Position numbers and translations under genes: made by a program. A DNA stretch of 64,000 bases from Rhodococcus sp. IEGM 1381. Lineage in GTDB: Bacteria; Actinomycetota; Actinomycetes; Mycobacteriales; Mycobacteriaceae. The first letter of the stretch is position 1; the number at the start of each line of letters is the position of its first letter. Location: NCBI RefSeq assembly GCF_030056795.1, contig NZ_JASHKQ010000002.1, forward strand, positions 359,327 to 423,326, read 5' to 3'. The notes below the pieces were generated by a model, which saw only the letters and a list, made by a program, of their open reading frames with translations, searched no databases and had not been told where the DNA came from. This document shows, one piece after another, positions 59,294-64,000 of this stretch.

Positions 59294-59439
59294 GGCTCAC
59301 CATGGTGTCATGTCGTGCGCCTTCGGTCCGAACCGGCAGCCGCACACGAGACTGTCGGCCCAGCGAGGACCTGTGGAAACCCTGATGATCAGAGCGTCGG
59401 TTCGTCGGATCGGTTGTACGTTTCGTAGACTTCACGGTT

Positions 59440-60000
59440 GTGCCGACGATCGATAGCGTGCTTCGACGCTTACCCAAGCCCATCAGGGATCTTGCGATTC
59501 GGCACAGCGAGCTGATCAAGTTCGCAATCGTGGGTGGCACGACGATGGTCTTCGACCTCGTCATCTTCTATTCGCTGAGCTTGACGGTGCTCGAGCAGAA
59601 GCCGGTGATCGCCAAGATCATCTCGGGCGTGCTCGCCACGCTGCTGAGCTACTTTCTCAATCGCGAGTGGGCCTTCAAGCACCGCGGCGGACGCGAGAGA
59701 CACCACGAGGCCCTGCTCTTCTTCGGCATCAGCGGCATCGGCGTGCTCATTGCTGCCGGTCCGCTGTGGATCGCGAACAACATCTTCGACATCCGCGACA
59801 CCAACGAGTCCCTGACGATGGTCGTCATCATCGACTTCGTCCTGAACTACATCATCGGCAATCTTCTTCAGATGGCGTTCCGGTTCTGGGCACTGCGACG
59901 TTTCGCATTTCCCGAGGACAACGCGCGCACAATTCTCGAGATCGACGCCGAGCGCAACGAGGGCCCTAGCGCCGCTGCAGACGCACTCGACCAGCCCTGA
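59440..60000 (+). CDS. GtrA-family membrane protein (Rv3277-type)
   Basis: 186 residues with four membrane helices; KFAIVGGTTMVFDLVIFYSLS and SYFLNREWAFKHRGG are the GtrA family signatures. GtrA-like proteins are thought to help translocate polyprenyl-linked sugars. In mycobacteria this gene (Rv3277) sits next to purK. It is convergent with the histidine kinase gene with only 6 nt between them. Confidence 0.87.
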   Translation: MPTIDSVLRRLPKPIRDLAIRHSELIKFAIVGGTTMVFDLVIFYSLSLTVLEQKPVIAKIISGVLATLLSYFLNREWAFKHRGGRERHHEALLFFGISGIGVLIAAGPLWIANNIFDIRDTNESLTMVVIIDFVLNYIIGNLLQMAFRFWALRRFAFPEDNARTILEIDAERNEGPSAAADALDQP

Positions 60001-60006
60001 CCATTC

Positions 60007-61326
60007 TCAACGCGGCTCACGGCGCGGCACCGCGGGCGAGGGCTCACGCCAAGCCGGTATGAACACCGAGAACAGCGCAGGCCGGCGACGTTGCAATTCC
60101 AGCCTCCCGCCATCCGCTTCGATCAGAGCCCGAGCCAGCGCCAACCCCACACCGGTGGATCCGGCACCGGAGAACCCGCGATCGAAGACGTGTGGCGCAA
60201 GTTCGTTGCTCACACCCGGCCCCTCGTCGGATACCTCCACGCAGACCAGTCGTTCCCGCCGTCGATCGGTGCTCTCGACCGCCGAGACCGCCCGGACGGC
60301 GACTGTGCAGGTACCGTCGCCGTGCACCAGCGAATTGTCGACCAATACCGACACCGCCTCCCGCAGGCGTGATCCCGTTACCGACGCCTTGAGGTCCATG
60401 TCGCCCTTGAGCTCCAGGCTGCGGCCTGCATCCTCGAAATTGCGCTGCCATTCGACGACGGTCCCGGTCAGTTCCTCGATGACCGAGACTTCGTGAGCGC
60501 CTGCCGCACCGTCACTGCGGGAGGACCGGACGAGCTCGTCGATGGCGAGCGTCAAACGGTCGACCTGGTCCATCGCCTCGTTTGCCTCGTCCACCACCGC
60601 AGGATCCGGGTGCGTGGAAATTTCGTCGAGACGTAGCCGGACCGCCGTCAAGCGGCTGCGGAGCTGGTGAGAGACATCGGCGACCAGCGTGTGTTCACGC
60701 TGCAGACGGCCGGCGATCTCGACAGTGGCTGAGTCGAGTACTTCCGAGACACGGTCGAGCTCAGCAATCCCGTGCCGTCGCGGGTCCGGCCGAAAGTCGC
60801 CCTCGGCAAGTCGGGCGGCGCGCCGGGCCACGTCCTGCAGCGGATCGGCCAAGCGCTTGGCCGTCAGAACCGCGACGACCGTGCCTGCCATCGCGGACGC
60901 GAGTACCACGAGAGTCACCGCTCCGAGCGCCTGGCGTTGAAGGGACCGCATGTCGTCGGACGGCACTTCGAGTCGCAGTGAACCCGAGGTACCCATGGAC
61001 AACGACTCCACGAGTGGCCGATCCACGAACGCCTGGCCGATGTCTGCCCGCGACGCAGCATCCTCGGGGGTCGGGTAGATGACCACCAGCCGTCCCCCCT
61101 GAGGGATCGCCAATCGAAGCGAACCGATGTCGAGTTGGCCTTCGATCAGACCTGCCGACCCCTCCTGCGAAATGATCTCCGCCGCCATGCGGTCGAGACG
61201 GGCTTGCAGGTCGTTGCGGGTGAAGTCCTCGACCCACAACCACGCCGTGTACATCAGAGGCAAACCGAGTAACAGCGCCGTCATGACGACGACAGCGAGA
61301 ATCGAGACCAGAATCCGACGCCGCAT
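60007..61326 (-). CDS. Two-component sensor histidine kinase
   Basis: 439 residues: membrane helices at about 5-27 and 136-158, an extracytoplasmic domain of ~110 residues, HAMP linker, dimerisation box DVSHQLRSRLTAVRLRL (histidine kept, usual HELRTPL changed), and the ATPase domain (DNSLVHGDG, DEGPGVSNEL, GVGLALARALIEADGG). The start lies 6 nt after the response regulator gene, so the pair is an operon. Signal unknown. It is not in M. tuberculosis at this locus, where Rv3277 and Rv3278c are neighbours. Confidence 0.9.
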   Translation of the reverse strand: MRRRILVSILAVVVMTALLLGLPLMYTAWLWVEDFTRNDLQARLDRMAAEIISQEGSAGLIEGQLDIGSLRLAIPQGGRLVVIYPTPEDAASRADIGQAFVDRPLVESLSMGTSGSLRLEVPSDDMRSLQRQALGAVTLVVLASAMAGTVVAVLTAKRLADPLQDVARRAARLAEGDFRPDPRRHGIAELDRVSEVLDSATVEIAGRLQREHTLVADVSHQLRSRLTAVRLRLDEISTHPDPAVVDEANEAMDQVDRLTLAIDELVRSSRSDGAAGAHEVSVIEELTGTVVEWQRNFEDAGRSLELKGDMDLKASVTGSRLREAVSVLVDNSLVHGDGTCTVAVRAVSAVESTDRRRERLVCVEVSDEGPGVSNELAPHVFDRGFSGAGSTGVGLALARALIEADGGRLELQRRRPALFSVFIPAWREPSPAVPRREPR

Positions 61327-61332
61327 CGACGA

Positions 61333-62022
61333 CTAGTCGCTGTTGATGCGGAATCCGACGCCGCGCACCGTCGCGATACGACGCTCGGCAACGGGTCCCT
61401 CGTCGCCGATCTTGCGACGCAGCCAAGACATGTGCATGTCGAGAGTCTTCGATCCGCGCAGCTCGGCATCGCCCCAGACCTCACGCAGAATCACATCGCG
61501 TGAGACCACTTGACCCGCGTGGTCGAGCAAGACCTTCAGCAGCTCGTATTCCTTGTTCGCGAGCGAGATCTCGGTGCCACCGACGAGGACGCGGCGCGCC
61601 GCTGGTTCGAGGCGAATGGCCCCGACCTCGATCGGCGAGTCCTCCCCCGCCCCACGCCGGCGGAGCAGGGCACGTACACGGGCCATGAGCTCGGCGAGCC
61701 GGAAGGGCTTGCCGACGTAGTCGTCTGCGCCGGCATCGAGGCCGACTACAAAATCGACCTCGTCGGTTCGCGCGGTGAGCATGAGGACGGCCAGCTCGGA
61801 TCGGTTGGCCCGCACCTGCCGGCACACCTCGAGCCCGTCCATACCCGGGAGGCCCAGGTCGAGGATCAGCAGGTCGAACTTGCCATCCAAGGCGCGTTGG
61901 AGGGTGGCAGGGCCGGTCTGTTCGACGGTCACCGTGTACCCCTCACGCCCGAGAGCGCGGGACAGGGGCGCAGCGATAGCTTCGTCGTCTTCGGCAAGCA
62001 GCACGTCGGTCACATCGGTCAC
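61333..62022 (-). CDS. OmpR/PhoB-family response regulator
   Basis: 229 residues. Receiver domain with phospho-acceptor aspartate in LLILDLGLPGMDG (about D55) and K in GKPFRLAEL, then a winged-helix output domain with SLANKEYELLKVLLDHAGQVVSRDVILREVWG. It is directly upstream of the sensor kinase gene and would be its partner. Targets are unknown. Confidence 0.92.
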   Translation of the reverse strand: MTDVTDVLLAEDDEAIAAPLSRALGREGYTVTVEQTGPATLQRALDGKFDLLILDLGLPGMDGLEVCRQVRANRSELAVLMLTARTDEVDFVVGLDAGADDYVGKPFRLAELMARVRALLRRRGAGEDSPIEVGAIRLEPAARRVLVGGTEISLANKEYELLKVLLDHAGQVVSRDVILREVWGDAELRGSKTLDMHMSWLRRKIGDEGPVAERRIATVRGVGFRINSD

Positions 62023-62052
62023 CCTACGGATCGAAAGTGAGAACAGCCTGTG

Positions 62053-62652
62053 TTACCTGCGTTTTCCAGCGCGCCATCCGGGTTTGGAGTCGGCGGGCGA
62101 ATCGTCGGGCATCGGCTCGAATGCAGCCTCTCGGCCGTGCACGGACTCGCGGCGGTACTCCATCGAGTCGAATACCTGCTGGTAGAGCAGGGAATGGACA
62201 CGCTGGACATGCGGAATGTCGTCGAACTCGAGTGGATCGTCCGACGCCGAGGCAATGATGAGTGTTCCGGTGCCCAGCATCCGATCGAGCAGTCCGTGGC
62301 GAAACTGCACGTTGCTGATCCGACTCATCGGAATATCGATGCCGGAGTGGGTCAGCACGCCCTGGCGAATCAACACACGCCGGTCGGTGACGATGAAGTG
62401 CGTGCACTTCCAACTGATCAGCGGAACCAGACAACGCCATCCCACGATCGCCGCCCACACCACTGCCGCGGCGATCATGGCGACCTGCGCGGCGGTCGAT
62501 TGCAGTCGCGCACTCGCGACGCCGAGGGCCACACCGGCGACGCCTGCGACGAGCACGAACGTGATCGACGGGAGTATCAGCATCTTCCAGTGCGGGTGAC
62601 GATGGAGCAGTAGCTCTTCCTCATCGGCCAACGCATCTTGTGGATACCCCAC
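62053..62652 (-). CDS. PH-domain membrane protein (Rv3278c-type)
   Basis: 199 residues. Two membrane helices at about 26-47 and 57-78, followed by a bacterial PH (DUF304-type) domain with HFIVTDRRVLIRQGVLTHSGIDIPMSRISNVQF. Role unknown; possibly envelope association. The GTG at 62652 has AGGAG upstream and is preferred to the GTG two codons earlier. It lies between the two-component system and birA on the same strand. Confidence 0.87.
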   Translation of the reverse strand: MGYPQDALADEEELLLHRHPHWKMLILPSITFVLVAGVAGVALGVASARLQSTAAQVAMIAAAVVWAAIVGWRCLVPLISWKCTHFIVTDRRVLIRQGVLTHSGIDIPMSRISNVQFRHGLLDRMLGTGTLIIASASDDPLEFDDIPHVQRVHSLLYQQVFDSMEYRRESVHGREAAFEPMPDDSPADSKPGWRAGKRR

Positions 62653-62699
62653 GTGCACTCCTGACTAGTTGCTACTGCATCCGTCGAGCTGAGATGGTC

Positions 62700-63527
62700 T
62701 CACGTGACGGGTCGGAGATGAGTGACGTCACCGGCCGCGACCGCCAGCAAACCGGAATCGGGATTCTCCATCTCGATCACAATTCTGCCGTGCTCGTCGA
62801 CGTCGACGGCGGTGCCGAACTTCTCCTCGCCGCCGGGGAGGTCGACTCGAACGCGTTGCCCTATGGTGCCGCACCGATCCCGGTACCGGTGCGCGAGCGC
62901 ATCGGTACTCCAGTTCGAGTCACGCCACGAGTCCACTTCGGCAGCCACCCCCCGCAGAATCGCGCGCACCAACGTGTCGCGATCGAGAACCGCTGCCTTC
63001 TCGAGAGCGAGCGACGTGGCCGTGGACACCGGTAACTCGTCCGCGGTCATCGAGACGTTGACCCCCAGACCGATGACCACCGTCGGGGACGGTCCGTGCG
63101 CAGCAACCTCAGCGAGGATGCCCGAGACCTTCTTGCCTCGGATGAGGACGTCGTTGGGCCACTTCAGTCGCGCATCGACTTCGCCGACGGTTCGTAACGC
63201 GTCGACCAGAGCGATTCCGGTCATCAACGGCAGCCATCCGAGCACCGCTGGATCGATCCCTGGAAACTTCAGCAGCATCGACAGAAGGATCTGCGACCGA
63301 GGCGCGCCGGAGAACGATCTCGAGTGCCGACCGCGACCGTTGTCCTGGTGCTCTGCGATCAGCGCGGTCCGGTCGGCATAGTTCACTACCCCTGCCACCA
63401 GATCGGCGTTGGTCGAACCGGTTTCGGTCACCACGTCCAGACGGGACCACGACGCCTGCGGTCCGTCCACCAGCGCCCGCCGAAGTGCGCGGACGTCGAG
63501 CGGTGGGCGATCGAGGTTTGTCCACAT
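62700..63527 (-). CDS. birA: Biotin-protein ligase BirA
   Basis: 275 residues. GSTNADL, the biotin/ATP-binding loop [28 protein letters not shown] and the C-terminal domain identify the enzyme, which joins biotin to carrier lysines. There is no N-terminal DNA-binding domain, so it is a simple (class I) ligase. ATG 63527 gives [11 protein letters not shown], matching the mycobacterial start; an in-frame ATG at 63539 is an alternative. It is divergent from accD5, whose carboxylase uses a biotinylated partner. Confidence 0.93.
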   Translation of the reverse strand: MWTNLDRPPLDVRALRRALVDGPQASWSRLDVVTETGSTNADLVAGVVNYADRTALIAEHQDNGRGRHSRSFSGAPRSQILLSMLLKFPGIDPAVLGWLPLMTGIALVDALRTVGEVDARLKWPNDVLIRGKKVSGILAEVAAHGPSPTVVIGLGVNVSMTADELPVSTATSLALEKAAVLDRDTLVRAILRGVAAEVDSWRDSNWSTDALAHRYRDRCGTIGQRVRVDLPGGEEKFGTAVDVDEHGRIVIEMENPDSGLLAVAAGDVTHLRPVT

Positions 63528-63621
63528 GAGCACCAGCATATGGGCTCGGCAACGACGGACGCCCTCGGCGAACCACCCTCGGTCGGGTCGCAGATCACAC
63601 TCGCAGTTAAAGTGTTGCCCC

Positions 63622-64000
63622 ATGACCAGCGTCCAGGATTCCACTGCACCCGGGTCGGCCGAAACACCCGATATCCATACCACTGCGGGTAAATTGGCCG
63701 ATCTTCGTAAACGTCTCGCGGGTGCGGAGCATCCGTCGGGTGAGGCGGCGGTGGAGCGGGTCCATGCGAAGGGCAAGTTGACCGCGCGGGAGCGGATCAC
63801 TGCGTTGCTCGACGAGGGCTCGTTCGTCGAACTCGACGCCCTGGCCCGGCACCGCTCCCAGAACTTCGGGTTGGCCGACAACCGGCCCTTCGGTGACGGT
63901 GTCGTCACCGGCTACGGCACCGTCGACGGCCGCGATGTGTGCGTGTTCTCCCAGGACGCGACCGTCTTCGGAGGCTCGCTCGGCGAAATCTACGGCGAGA
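63622..64000 (+). CDS. accD5: Acyl-CoA carboxylase beta subunit AccD5, N-terminal part
   Basis: 126 residues visible before the window end. [39 protein letters not shown] and the following [17 protein letters not shown] and [12 protein letters not shown] are diagnostic of the carboxyltransferase subunit of propionyl/acetyl-CoA carboxylase. Its divergent neighbour birA modifies the alpha subunit. The ATG at 63622 follows a short purine-poor leader; the next 70% of the gene lies outside. Confidence 0.93.
   Translation, partial: MTSVQDSTAPGSAETPDIHTTAGKLADLRKRLAGAEHPSGEAAVERVHAKGKLTARERITALLDEGSFVELDALARHRSQNFGLADNRPFGDGVVTGYGTVDGRDVCVFSQDATVFGGSLGEIYGE

Overview
The window is high-GC actinobacterial DNA, almost fully coding, and its gene order follows the Mycobacterium tuberculosis stretch around Rv3206c-Rv3280 nearly gene for gene (moeZ, rhlE, whiB1, sigH-rshA, aroA-rsgA, desA3, secA1, mtrAB-lpqB, sahH, manA, whiB2, fbiAB, wbbL, rmlD, purEK, birA, accD5). 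Together with alkB and the paired desaturases this points to Rhodococcus or a close mycolic-acid relative. Assignment is from memory of families and synteny; no database search was run.

Layout. 1-12 kb: moeZ end, membrane metalloprotease-like protein, TetR regulator, DUF3107, ferritin-like protein, RNA helicase, beta-propeller protein, ParA-like ATPase, MFS exporter, phosphatase, acetyltransferase, lipid kinase. 12-18.7 kb: regulatory and core block with whiB1 (two CRP-like sites), PdtaS-type kinase, biotinyl protein, the 24-residue ribosomal protein bL37, rshA-sigH, YbaK, aroA, rsgA. 18.6-21.5 kb: an accessory cassette of a proton-pump-type microbial rhodopsin, a Brp/Blh beta-carotene cleavage enzyme and a divergent TetR regulator, set between rsgA and a second diverged copy of the rsgA 3' end. 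21.5-28.3 kb: two DesA3-like desaturases, their ferredoxin reductase (three promoters share one operator-like motif), a DUF6912-type protein, a WS/DGAT-like acyltransferase and an Rv3235-type protein. 28.3-40.9 kb, minus strand: secA, hpf, comF, lpqB, mtrB, mtrA, tmk, sahH, alkB. 41-54.5 kb: amino-acid permease, then mannose, F420 and rhamnose genes (manA, SIS protein, phosphomannomutase, whiB2, fbiA-fbiB, Nudix, mannose-1-P guanylyltransferase, wbbL, rmlD). 54.5-64 kb: LytR-CpsA-Psr protein, TIGR03089 protein, purK-purE plus a small HExxH protein, GtrA protein, a two-component system, PH-domain protein, birA and the start of accD5.

The most interesting part is the rhodopsin cassette. Blh would cleave beta-carotene to retinal, and the rhodopsin carries retinal lysine K236 and a D99/T103/E110 pump triad, so the pair could form a light-driven proton pump. 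The second rsgA tail (21448-21510), 88% identical to the real one over the last 42 nt, sits beside a convergent terminator built partly from its own last codons. This reads as the scar of insertion between rsgA and desA3. The last 25 codons of blh run antisense into rsgA, as if blh were fused to the junction. No tRNA, rRNA, CRISPR array or insertion sequence was seen.
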